Shown here piece after piece: positions 13,576 to 20,882 of a stretch of 21,437 nt of DNA. The stretch's first letter is position 1. The number at the start of each line of letters is the position of its first letter. Under the pieces are notes generated by a model. That model was not told where the DNA came from. It made no database searches and saw nothing but the letters and a program-made list of their open reading frames with translations. Made by a program: the position numbers and the translations under genes. This stretch comes from BOG-908 sp964242035. Lineage in GTDB: Bacteria > Pseudomonadota > Alphaproteobacteria > Acetobacterales > Acetobacteraceae. The stretch lies in assembly GCA_964242035.1 (NCBI GenBank), contig CAXTCL010000037.1, positions 1 to 21,437 of the forward strand, written 5' to 3'.

Positions 13576-14673
13576 TCATGCTGCCAGGCTCCTGATGCGC
13601 TCGTTGCGCGCCTTGAGGTTCACGGCCTGGCTGGGGTCGTGGACGGCCAGGCCCGCGGCGTGAGTGGTGGGTGGGCGGGCGTGCAGCCTGGCGAGCAGCG
13701 CAGGTTCGCCGGCAAACCAGAGATCGGCCTCGGCGGGAACAGGCGGCAGCAGCAGGATGATTTCGGCCAGCGTGGCGGCCCGCTCCTCGTCCGCCCCGCA
13801 GGCCCGCCAGAGCAGGCAGACATGCTCCCACCCGTCTAGCAGCCAGTCCGGCTGGCGGACCGCCGCGAAAACGCCGGCCTGCGATTCGGCCCACCTGCCA
13901 AGCAGGCCTGGCAGGTCCGCGAGGAGCTTGTTGCCTGCCTGCAGCGCCAGGCGGCCTGCCGCGTGCATGGCGCCGGCAGCTTCCACTGCCTGGAGCGCGG
14001 CAGGGATGCCGCCTTCGGCGGCCGACCACGCCTGCATCTCGGCCGCCATTGCGGCGATCGCCGCAAGCAGGGCTCTGCCGCGGCCGGGAGGCGCCGCCCC
14101 GTTCGCGCCGGCCGGGCCGTCCAGGGCGGAGCGCGCGAGTTCCGCGGCAAGCAGGGAGATGTCCGCCATGACGGCCTCTGGCGAGCGGCCGGTGCGCCTG
14201 GCCACCTGTTGCACCGCAAGCTGGCTGTTCCTGCGGTCGGGCGTGGCCTGCGCGTCCGGCTCCATCGCCGCAAGAAGCGCCCCGAAGAATGCTGCCTGGC
14301 GCCGGCCGTCCGCCGCCTGCGCGGCCGCGGCGGCCGAGGCGGCGGAGCGGCCGGCCGCGCCTTCGGCCGCGACCGCGGCGGCGGCGGCGCGCACGCTGCC
14401 TGGCGAGAAGCCGCTCAGGGTGGCCAGGCGTCCGGCAAGACGGACGTCATGCAGGGTGGGCACGCAGAACTCGGCCAGTGAGGCGAGCGCCAGGACATAG
14501 ACTCCGCGGGCGCCGCCGGGATGCGGCACGATCACGTCCGGCCGGCGCTCCAGCATGCGGATGCGCGCGCCGGCCAGCGCCGGGCTGGTGAACGGCACGG
14601 TAACGCCGCGCTCGCGGAACGTTGCGGGCAGCCAATGCTGAAGGTCTGGAGCGGGTAGCGCGGGCGGTGACAA
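13576..14673 (-). CDS. protein of unknown function (365 aa, Ala-rich)
   Basis: I do not recognise a family. The N-terminal third looks most conserved in character: LQHWLPATFRERGVTVPFTS, then RIRMLERRPDVIVPHPGGAR and GVYVLALASLAEFCVPTLHD. A very alanine-rich helical middle follows, then WLLDGWEHVCLLWRACGADE and a short C-terminal tail ending NERIRSLAA. There is no signal peptide or membrane helix. The start is a TTG at 14673, chosen because GAGGA stands seven bases before it and no better ATG is available. The gene lies upstream of the other unknown gene (139 bases apart) on the same strand; the pair may act together, but nothing in the sequence shows how. Confidence 0.68.
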   Translation of the reverse strand: MSPPALPAPDLQHWLPATFRERGVTVPFTSPALAGARIRMLERRPDVIVPHPGGARGVYVLALASLAEFCVPTLHDVRLAGRLATLSGFSPGSVRAAAAAVAAEGAAGRSAASAAAAAQAADGRRQAAFFGALLAAMEPDAQATPDRRNSQLAVQQVARRTGRSPEAVMADISLLAAELARSALDGPAGANGAAPPGRGRALLAAIAAMAAEMQAWSAAEGGIPAALQAVEAAGAMHAAGRLALQAGNKLLADLPGLLGRWAESQAGVFAAVRQPDWLLDGWEHVCLLWRACGADEERAATLAEIILLLPPVPAEADLWFAGEPALLARLHARPPTTHAAGLAVHDPSQAVNLKARNERIRSLAA

Positions 14674-14763
14674 GGCAGTGTCCTCGCCGGCAGAAAGGCC
14701 GGTGGCCCAGTCTGATGCGGAAATGTGAAAAGAGGCTTACCGGCGATGATGCAAGAGGAAGCA

Positions 14764-14938
14764 GGCAAGGCCTTCTTTTTTGAAAAAAAGAAGCAAAAAA
14801 CTTTTACTCCCCCGCCTGCACCAAAGCCCGGCCTGGTTCTGCCAGTGCGCGCGCCTGCAGAACCAGACCGGGCTTTGGTGCAGGCTGGGGAGTAAAAGTT
14901 TTTTGGTCCTTTTTTTCAAAAAAGGACTGCTTGCTTTC
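14764..14938. repeat. longest and best-paired repeat element, between divergent genes
   Basis: The left arm is K type and the right arm T type. The centre is a near-perfect stem of 36 bp (14806-14841 with 14858-14893, 34 pairs) around a 16-base loop, followed by AAAAGTTTTTT on each side. It has every mark of a strong two-way terminator. It nevertheless lies between the start of the unknown gene (14673, minus) and the start of exonuclease III (15004, plus), where neither gene ends. Confidence 0.75.
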
Positions 14939-15003
14939 TTAACCCGACGTCAACACGCGCTCGCTCACTTGCGCCGCACCCCGGCAAAGGCGAGTGACCG
15001 CCG

Positions 15004-15814
15004 ATGCGCATAGTCACTTGGAACATTAACTCCCTGCGGCTGAGGCTGAGCCTGCTTGAGCGTTTGGTGTCGGCCCTGGACCCGGACGTCATCTGCCTGC
15101 AGGAGACCAAGGTGCCGGACGAGCTGTTCCCCGAGGACGCNNNNNNNNNNGGACGCGCCGGCCGCCCTTGGCTACACGCATTATGCCAGGCGCGGGATGA
15201 AGGGCTATAACGGCGTCGCCGTGCTGTCCCGCCATCCGTTGGAAATCGCCGACGGCCCGGACTGGTGCGCGCGCGGCGACTGCCGGCATCTGCACGTGCG
15301 CGTGGCAGCCCCAGGCGGCCCGATCGAGCTGCACGATTTCTACGTGCCCGCCGGCGGCGACGTGCCGGACCGCGCGCTGAACGCGAAGTTCGCCCACAAG
15401 CTGGATTTCGTGGCCGAGGCGGCCGGCTGGTTCGCCGCACGCGGCGTGGCACAGCGCACCGTGCTGGTGGGCGACCTCAACATCGCGCCGCTGGAGCATG
15501 ACGTGTGGAGCCACAGGCAGCTTCTCGGCGTGGTGAGCCACACGCCGGTGGAAGTGGGCGCGCTGCAGGCCTGGCTGGCCGCCGGGTTCCACGATGCGGT
15601 GCGCCACTTCGTGCCGGCGGACGAGAAGCTCTACACCTGGTGGTCCTACCGCAACCAGGACTGGCGCAAATCGAACCGCGGGCGCCGGCTGGACCACATT
15701 TGGGTCAGCCGGGACCTGGTGGATCGGCTGGTGGGCTATGAGATACTGGCCGATGCGCGGGACTGGCCGCGGACCAGCGACCATGTGCCGGTGCTGGTGG
15801 AAATCAGAGAGTAA
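15004..15814 (+). CDS. xth: exodeoxyribonuclease III, interrupted by an assembly gap
   Basis: The enzyme is an AP endonuclease and 3'-5' exonuclease of base-excision repair. The active-site blocks are all present: TWNINSLR (Asn7), CLQETK (Glu34), GMKGYNGVAVLSRHP, VGDLNIAP, WWSYRNQDWRKSNRGRRLDH and TSDHVPVL. The ATG at 15004 begins the canonical MRIVTWNINSLR. Ten Ns at 15141-15150 interrupt the gene and the frame appears to shift across them. Both flanks carry GGACGC: removing the Ns and one copy of that six-mer takes out 16 bases and restores one frame, PEDAPAALGYTHYARRG. So the gene is probably intact and the gap artificial. The stop is followed at 38 bases by an AT-rich foreign-looking ORF. 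Confidence 0.92.
15141..15150. other. assembly gap (10 N)
   Basis: Ten undetermined bases lie inside xth. The flanking sequences end and begin with GGACGC, suggesting two overlapping contig ends that were joined with a placeholder. Confidence 0.95.
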
Positions 15815-15851
15815 TATTAGAGGCTGGACAAATAAGAAACAAGGCAGAGCG

Positions 15852-16427
15852 ATGACTTCTAAATTAAACAACTTACTCGTGGTGTTTGGCGCATTATCAG
15901 CAGTCATCCTTCCCCTAGGCGCAGTCGCTGAACAAACTACTAAGGACACAGCGGCGCTATCTCCTGACGACCTATTTGGGAGTATGTGCTCCAATCAAGA
16001 ATTTACGCTTTTCAGCTGTCACACATCTGACGTGCAAAAGAGTGCACGAAAAATCTCGTTCGCATTGTGTATAAATCACAATTCGACAGTGACTCTCGTT
16101 AGTGAAAAAGAGGGACTTCCAAAACAAGTAGTAGCCGCGAACCATCTTGAAGAATATCTGAATAGTGAGTCGGCAAAAGGATCAAAACTGGCATTGCGCT
16201 TTTGTAGCGGAGCTACATCTTTCCAGATTTTGGGGAGTCTAAGTTCCGTTGATCTAGGGCCAACTACAATTTCCATCAATGATAAGCAACTAAACTCAAC
16301 CTGCTCTGCTGCGCAGTCTCATTGGCGAAATGGTATGTTCGTCCTGAGCGGGCGGGCAAGGCACGTCCACGTCTTCCACCTGATGGATCTTGGGTTAGCG
16401 AGTGCGATGTCATCACCGCCAGAGTAG
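15852..16427 (+). CDS. predicted exported Cys-containing protein of unknown function
   Basis: I do not recognise a family. The 191-residue product begins MTSKLNNLLVVFGALSAVIL and has an AVA-EQ signal peptidase site near residue 26, so Sec export is likely. The mature part contains five cysteines (MCSN, SCHT, LCIN, FCSG, STCS), which may form disulphides in the periplasm or outside. Segments such as ISFALCINHNSTVTLVS and LALRFCSGATSFQILGSLSS suggest beta structure. Base composition and codon use are clearly more AT-rich than the neighbours, pointing to recent transfer or a rapidly evolving orphan. AAGGCAGAG upstream of the ATG at 15852 is a moderate ribosome site. Only 37 bases separate it from xth. 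Confidence 0.7.
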   Translation: MTSKLNNLLVVFGALSAVILPLGAVAEQTTKDTAALSPDDLFGSMCSNQEFTLFSCHTSDVQKSARKISFALCINHNSTVTLVSEKEGLPKQVVAANHLEEYLNSESAKGSKLALRFCSGATSFQILGSLSSVDLGPTTISINDKQLNSTCSAAQSHWRNGMFVLSGRARHVHVFHLMDLGLASAMSSPPE

Positions 16428-16466
16428 ACCTCGACTCAAACAGCAAACAGAATTCTTGAAAAGCAC

Positions 16467-16490
16467 CAGAGAGGACCAGAGAGGACCAAG
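16467..16490 (+). promoter_or_regulatory. duplicated ribosome-binding site before the 117-aa ORF
   Basis: CAGAGAGGAC occurs twice in direct tandem (16467-16476, 16477-16486), followed by CAAGGT and the ATG at 16493. The second AGAGGA is suitably spaced to be the ribosome site. The first copy may be a chance duplication or may modulate initiation. Confidence 0.45.
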
Positions 16491-16492
16491 GT

Positions 16493-16846
16493 ATGAAAAA
16501 CAATAAGCTTTTCGAAAGTTCGGAGATTCAGTATTCAATTTCTTCTCAAACTGACGAAGATCAACAGTCCGTTCAGCCTCTAGCAACGGAAGACATGTCT
16601 GAACCTTTTTCCTTTGGCTCAGATAGCGGATTGGCCATCGCTTATGACACTTCAAAACAGGACGCCGAACATAGCAACCAAGCTAACGCATCGTCGCCCA
16701 CGGTGGGTTTTACACAAGCATTCGAGTCTCAGTTAAATAGTCTATACTCCACAACCGTGTTCAACACCGAGGACTCAGACATTCAAGCCAATATAACTAC
16801 ATTCCATTCTCCAGGCGGAAGTAGTACATATTCGTTCGGCTTGTAA
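16493..16846 (+). CDS. small acidic Ser/Thr/Asn/Gln-rich protein of unknown function
   Basis: I do not recognise a family. The 117-residue product is acidic, with no cysteine, no signal peptide and no membrane segment, and probably largely disordered. It begins MKNNKLFESSEIQYSISSQT and ends GGSSTYSFGL. Several short repeats of FSFG/YSFG/FES character are seen (EPFSFGSDSG, AFESQLNSLYS, SSTYSFGL). Its base composition is AT-rich like the preceding ORF, 65 bases upstream, and unlike everything else in the window, so the two probably arrived together. The start is supported by a good, duplicated ribosome site. A secreted effector or precursor is conceivable, but nothing shows this. Confidence 0.6.
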   Translation: MKNNKLFESSEIQYSISSQTDEDQQSVQPLATEDMSEPFSFGSDSGLAIAYDTSKQDAEHSNQANASSPTVGFTQAFESQLNSLYSTTVFNTEDSDIQANITTFHSPGGSSTYSFGL

Positions 16847-16857
16847 GAGTTAGAGCG

Positions 16858-16907
16858 TGGGGACAAAAGCTTTTCGGTTCCATTCTAAAAAAGACGGCGC
16901 TTCTTGC
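16858..16907 (-). terminator. degenerate T-type right arm at the 3' end of the kinase gene
   Basis: GGACAAAAGCTTTTCGGTTCC, then a disrupted T/A hairpin and GGCGCTTCTTGC, align with the T-type right arms elsewhere but carry many substitutions. The arm directly abuts the kinase stop at 16908, as intact copies do. It also marks the right edge of the AT-rich island. Confidence 0.5.
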
Positions 16908-19310
16908 TCACGTCTGTTCCGCGATCAGCGCCCTGATCCGCCCAGCCAGCACATCCATGGCGAACGGCTTCGTCAGCACGTGCATGCCAGGCTCCAGGTG
17001 GCCATGGCTCAGCACCGCGTTCTCCGCGTAGCCCGTCATGAACAGCACGCGCAGGTCCGGCCGCGCCACGCGCCCCTGGTCGGCCACCTGCCGGCCGTTC
17101 AGCCCGCCCGGCAGGCCCACGTCGGTCACCAGCAGGTCGATGCGCGCGTCCGATTGCAGCACGGCCAGCGCGGCGGCGCCGTCGGCCGCCTCGATGGCGA
17201 CGTAGCCCAGGTCTTTCAGCACCTCGGCCACCAGCATGCGTATCGTCGGCTCGTCATCGACCACGAGCACCGTCTGACCCGATTCCGCCCGCGGCGCCGC
17301 GGTGCGCTCGGGTTCCGCGTCGCTCTCGGCGGCGCCGCGGTGGCGCGGCAGGTAGATGCACATCGTCGTGCCGCGGCCGACCTCGGAATAGATGCGCACC
17401 TGGCCGCCCGACTGGCGCGCGAAGCCGTAGATCATCGACAGGCCCAGCCCGGTGCCCTGGCCGATCGGCTTGGTGGTGAAAAACGGGTCGAACGCGCGCG
17501 CCACCACGTCAGGCGGCATGCCGACACCGTTGTCGGACACGCAGAGCGACACGTACTGGCCGGGCGGCAGCTCGCGTTCGGAGGCGGCATGCGCGTCCAG
17601 CCAGCGGTTGCCCGGCTCGATCGTCAGCTTGCCGCCGTCCGGCATCGCGTCGCGCGCGTTGATGCAGAGGTTCAGCAGCGCGTTCTCCAGCTGGTTCGGG
17701 TCCACCAGCGTGGTCCACAGCCCGCCTGCCGCTACCACCTCCACGGCCACCTCGGGTCCCACCGTGCGTCGTATCAGCTCGTCCATGCCGGTGATCAGCC
17801 GGTTCACGTCGGTTGGCCTGGGCTCCAGCGTCTGGCGGCGGGAGAAGGCGAGCAGCCGGTGGGTGAGTGCCGCCGCCCGCTTGGCGGCACCCTGGGCCGC
17901 GGCGATGTAGCGGTCCGCGTCGGCAAGCCGGCCTTGCGCCAGGCGGGTGGAGAGCAGCTCCAGGCTGCCGGCGATGCCGGTGAGCAGGTTGTTGAAATCA
18001 TGCGCCAGCCCGCCGGTGAGCTGGCCCACCGCCTCCATCTTCTGGGACTGGCGGAGCTGCTCCTGCGCGCGCGCCAGCTCCGCCTGCCCGGCTTTCTCGG
18101 CGGTGCTGTCGCGCGCCACGCAATACAGGCTGCCCTCGTCGGACACCGCGACCCAGGAGACCCAGCAATAGTCGCCCTGGCGGCGGCGCAGGCGGTTCTC
18201 GAACTTCCAGGTCGTATGTCCCGCGGCCAGGCGGGCGGTCTCGCGGCGTGTGGCGGCGCGGTCATCCGGGTGTTCCAGCCATTCGGTGGTGCGGCCGAGC
18301 AGGTCCTGCTCGTCCCAGCCGAGCAGGCTGGTCCAGGCGGGGTTGATGCTGGTCAGGCGGCCGTCGAGGTCGGCGACGCAGAGCAGGTCCTGACTCACCC
18401 GCCAGATGCGGTCGCGCTCGCGGGTGCGCGCCTCCACCCGGCTCTCCAGGCTCTCGTTCAGCTCGCGCAGCCGGCCCTCGATCCGCTTGGCTAGCGTGAT
18501 GTCGTAGACCACGCCGCTGAAGCGCACCCCGCTGGTCTCGGCATCGCCCAGGTACTCGCCGCGCCTGGTCAGCCAGCGCGTCTCCTGGTTGTCCGGACGC
18601 ACGATACGCAGATCCACCCGGCTGGCGGTGCCGGGCCGGTCGTCGCCGCCCGGCTCGATGAGCAGCGGGTCGCCAGGCAGCACCACGGCGTTGATCGTGC
18701 GCACCGGCAGGTCGGTGGCGGCGTGCAGGCCGAGCAGGGCGCAGAACTGGGCGGAGACGGAGACGGTGCCGAAGCCAGCCACGTGCTCGAAGGTGCCGAC
18801 CCCGCCGGCGGTCTGGGCGATACGGAGCTTCTCTTCCAGCCGCTTCTGCTCGGTGATGTCCACCAGCACGCCGGACAGGCGCGCGGGCCGGTCCTCCGCG
18901 CCGCCGTGCCCGTCCGGATGGGCCATGCCGCGGGCCTGCAGCCAGCGCACCGTGCCGCCCGCAGAGACGGTCCGGTATTGCTTGTTGAGCACTTCGGAGC
19001 CGCGCATCATGCCGCCGAAGGCCAGCCGCATGCGGTCGCGGTCCTGCGGATGGATGAAGCTGAAGAACATGGACGGCGTGATCCCAGCCGCGGCTTCGCC
19101 CGGTGTTAACGCCAGCAGGGTGGCGAACCCTGCATCGCCCATGATCCGCCGGTCCGCCACGTTCCACTCCCAGGCCGCGGCGGCGCCCGAGACGGAGAGC
19201 GTGTTCCGCAGCCGCCCGGCCACGGTGTCCGCCGGCATCGCAGCCGCGTCCCGCTCTGCCGGGGCCGATTCAGGCTGGCCCGGTGCTGCGGGCCCGGACG
19301 CGTCGTTCAC
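16908..19310 (-). CDS. PAS-domain hybrid sensor histidine kinase with receiver
   Basis: The 800-residue protein has no membrane segment and is probably a cytosolic sensor. Three PAS/PAC-like units are seen: about residues 35-155 (ending LSGVLVDITEQK), 165-275 (ending VVYDITLAKR) and 300-405 (SINPAWTSLLGWDEQDLLGR). A short coiled coil (LRELNESLESRVEARTRERD) links the second and third. The dimerisation domain carries His437 in GGLAHDFNNLLTGI, the group typical of hybrid kinases with PAS inputs. The ATPase boxes are NARDAMP (551-557), DNGVGMP (593-599) and GTGLGLS (619-625). A C-terminal receiver has Asp730 in TDVGLPGG and Lys781. The start is a GTG at 19310 with a weak ribosome site; ATG at residue 25 is an alternative. 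It lies 45 bases after cheC in the same operon. Confidence 0.9.
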   Translation of the reverse strand: MNDASGPAAPGQPESAPAERDAAAMPADTVAGRLRNTLSVSGAAAAWEWNVADRRIMGDAGFATLLALTPGEAAAGITPSMFFSFIHPQDRDRMRLAFGGMMRGSEVLNKQYRTVSAGGTVRWLQARGMAHPDGHGGAEDRPARLSGVLVDITEQKRLEEKLRIAQTAGGVGTFEHVAGFGTVSVSAQFCALLGLHAATDLPVRTINAVVLPGDPLLIEPGGDDRPGTASRVDLRIVRPDNQETRWLTRRGEYLGDAETSGVRFSGVVYDITLAKRIEGRLRELNESLESRVEARTRERDRIWRVSQDLLCVADLDGRLTSINPAWTSLLGWDEQDLLGRTTEWLEHPDDRAATRRETARLAAGHTTWKFENRLRRRQGDYCWVSWVAVSDEGSLYCVARDSTAEKAGQAELARAQEQLRQSQKMEAVGQLTGGLAHDFNNLLTGIAGSLELLSTRLAQGRLADADRYIAAAQGAAKRAAALTHRLLAFSRRQTLEPRPTDVNRLITGMDELIRRTVGPEVAVEVVAAGGLWTTLVDPNQLENALLNLCINARDAMPDGGKLTIEPGNRWLDAHAASERELPPGQYVSLCVSDNGVGMPPDVVARAFDPFFTTKPIGQGTGLGLSMIYGFARQSGGQVRIYSEVGRGTTMCIYLPRHRGAAESDAEPERTAAPRAESGQTVLVVDDEPTIRMLVAEVLKDLGYVAIEAADGAAALAVLQSDARIDLLVTDVGLPGGLNGRQVADQGRVARPDLRVLFMTGYAENAVLSHGHLEPGMHVLTKPFAMDVLAGRIRALIAEQT

Positions 19311-19355
19311 GGCGGAGGGGCGCAGTCAGAGCGGGCCCGGCTCAGAGGGTTGCAG

Positions 19356-20015
19356 TCAGGCGACATCGGCATCGTCGCTGATGACGCTCGCGATGAACTG
19401 GCCCACCAGCAGCTTCAGGGCGGCGAGCGACGGCATGTCCAGGATCATGGCGATGTAGCCGCGTATGTCACGCCCGAGGACCGAGAAGTTTATATAGAGG
19501 AACAGCACGGTGCTGTCCGCCTCGCCGTGGCTTCCCAGCGTGAACAGCGCCTCGCCTCTGGTGTGGAACACCTTGGGCAGCGTCATGCTCAGCGACTGGC
19601 GCAGCATGTTCGCCATGCTGCCGAGACAGTTGTTGAGTATGATGTTGCCGGTCTCGGCGAGCGCCTCCTCCTCCATCTCCGCGGCCTCGCTGTCTGAGGC
19701 CGCGTCCCCGATGACCGCGCGCGCCAGCTCCAGGCTGTTGGCCTGCGGGAAGACGAGCATGGCGCGGCCGGAAAAGGCGCCGGCGAAATCCTGCCGCACC
19801 GCCACCAGGTCGCCTGCCTCGCGCTCGCTGATCAAGGCGGAGGCCTCGCGCGATCCGACGATCTCTATGGACGGCACCGCGAGGAGCACCTGGCGGCCGA
19901 CCATGCTGCGCAGCGAGGCGGCCGCACGGCTGACACCAATGTTCACGAGTTCGGTCAGCGCGTCCCGCTCCAGCTCGTTAAGCTCCAGTTCGTTAAGCTC
20001 TGGGGCGGCTGGCAT
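19356..20015 (-). CDS. cheC: CheC-type phosphatase with two active sites
   Basis: The 219-residue protein is a CheC/CheX/FliY family phosphatase, which removes phosphate from CheY-type receivers. Both pseudo-symmetric active sites can be read: Asp18-x3-Glu22-x2-Asn25-x22-Pro48, and Glu117-x3-Glu121-x2-Asn124-x22-Pro147. The first fits the family pattern D/S-x3-E-x2-N-x22-P exactly; the second has Glu in place of the leading Asp/Ser. The N-terminal segment repeats ELNEL twice from a 15-bp tandem duplication at 19971-20000. The ATG at 20015 lies two bases after the response regulator stop, so translation is probably coupled and the adjacent receiver is its likely substrate. Length and fold match CheC; CheX has only one site. 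Confidence 0.87.
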   Translation of the reverse strand: MPAAPELNELELNELERDALTELVNIGVSRAAASLRSMVGRQVLLAVPSIEIVGSREASALISEREAGDLVAVRQDFAGAFSGRAMLVFPQANSLELARAVIGDAASDSEAAEMEEEALAETGNIILNNCLGSMANMLRQSLSMTLPKVFHTRGEALFTLGSHGEADSTVLFLYINFSVLGRDIRGYIAMILDMPSLAALKLLVGQFIASVISDDADVA

Positions 20016-20017
20016 GC

Positions 20018-20398
20018 CTAGCGCGCGGCGCGCAGCCGCAGCGCGGCGCCGGAGAGAAAGCCGCGCAGGCCGTCCTCGGTCAGTGGCTTGCTGACGAACG
20101 CGGCGCCGGTGGCGCGCGCGCGCATCACCACCTCGTCCTGCACGTTCGCGGTGATCACGGCCAGCGGCATGGCGGGGTGCAGCGCGCGTATCTCGGCTGC
20201 AAGCTCGAGGCCGTCGCGCCCCGGCATGTTGAAGTCCAGCAGCGCCACGTCCACACCGCCGCCGGCGATGGCAGCCAGCGCCTCTTCGGCGTTCGCGGCT
20301 TCGCGCCGCTGCCAGTCCGGCTGCAGACTGCCAACCGCCTTGCCGGCGACGATGCGGGCAAGCTTGCTGTCATCGACAATGAGAACAGTGATCGTCAT
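20018..20398 (-). CDS. single-domain CheY-like response regulator
   Basis: The 126-residue protein is a receiver domain without an output domain. Acidic residues Asp9 and Asp10 (VDDSKLAR) hold magnesium, Asp55 in LLDFNMPG is the phosphoacceptor, and Thr83 (VITAN) and Lys104 (SKP) complete the switch. It would accept phosphate from CheA or from the hybrid kinase downstream and lose it through CheC. The ATG at 20398 is chosen because GGAG stands just upstream and the protein then begins at the first beta strand; an in-frame ATG 15 codons earlier is less likely. A repeat element separates it from the STAS gene, so expression relative to cheA may be altered. Confidence 0.88.
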   Translation of the reverse strand: MTITVLIVDDSKLARIVAGKAVGSLQPDWQRREAANAEEALAAIAGGGVDVALLDFNMPGRDGLELAAEIRALHPAMPLAVITANVQDEVVMRARATGAAFVSKPLTEDGLRGFLSGAALRLRAAR

Positions 20399-20463
20399 GC
20401 GGGCTCCGTGCGTTTCGATAGCGTGTTGTGCCGTGCGGGGCAAACCGGGCGGCGGGTCAGAAA

Positions 20464-20612
20464 GGCAAGGCCTTCTTTTTTGAAAAAAAGCAAAAAACTT
20501 TTACTTCTGACGCTGTTGCAAATGCGCACGCCGACAGGACCAGCCCGCACCGTGGTGCAGGCGTGGGAGCCGAAAGTTTTTTGGTCCTTTTTTCAAAAAA
20601 GGACTGCTTGCT
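20464..20612. terminator. repeat element inside the cheA-cheC operon (K left, T right)
   Basis: The left arm lacks three bases of its local hairpin (AAAAAAAGCAAAAAAC), while the right arm is intact GTCC/GGAC. The centre has CACGCC paired with GGCGTG, enclosing GCACC/GGTGC, and the shared inner sequence CTGACGCTGTTG. On the minus strand it follows the STAS stop by 15 bases and would terminate or attenuate transcription into the receiver gene. Confidence 0.65.
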
Positions 20613-20627
20613 TCCTGTGCTTGCGCT

Positions 20628-20882
20628 TCACGGCGGAGTGGCATCTTTCCCCGCCAGCAAGGGCAAAACCCAGGTATCCAGGAAGACATCCCCCGCAGGC
20701 CCGGCTACCGCAGGCCGGAACGCCAGCAGCACCTGCACCACCGCCGTATGCAGCCTGCCGGCCGGCGTCAGGTCCACCCGGCAGCCGGGGTGGGACTGCA
20801 ACAGCGCCACCAGCGTCTCGGCGTCCTCGATCCGGCTGTCTCCTGTCAGGCGAATGACGCCGCCGTCCAGCGCCACGCTCAT
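20628..20882 (-). CDS. small STAS-domain protein
   Basis: The 84-residue product has the length and pattern of a minimal STAS domain of the SpoIIAA/MlaB type: a first strand VALDGGVIRLTGDSRIEDAE, then CRVDLTPAGRLHTAVVQVLL where the regulatory residue usually stands. In antagonists such as SpoIIAA that residue is a Ser in a D-S-x-G motif; here Thr46 is the nearest candidate (RLHTAVVQ) and the aspartate is missing, so phosphoregulation is uncertain. The ATG at 20882 overlaps the cheA stop by 4 bases (ATGA), so translation is coupled to CheA. In chemosensory-like operons such STAS proteins are often kinase partners, but this is family knowledge, not shown here. The domain call itself is moderate because the protein is short. 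Confidence 0.7.
   Translation of the reverse strand: MSVALDGGVIRLTGDSRIEDAETLVALLQSHPGCRVDLTPAGRLHTAVVQVLLAFRPAVAGPAGDVFLDTWVLPLLAGKDATPP

Noticed and set aside
15141..15150. xth as a frameshifted pseudogene
   Set aside because: The frame change coincides with an N run flanked by a duplicated six-mer; collapsing it restores the frame, and all active-site motifs are present.
242..20612. Repeated near-identical sequences considered as a CRISPR array or insertion-sequence ends
   Set aside because: Copies are scattered singly between genes, are not regularly spaced, are internally palindromic, and enclose no transposase; no cas genes are present.
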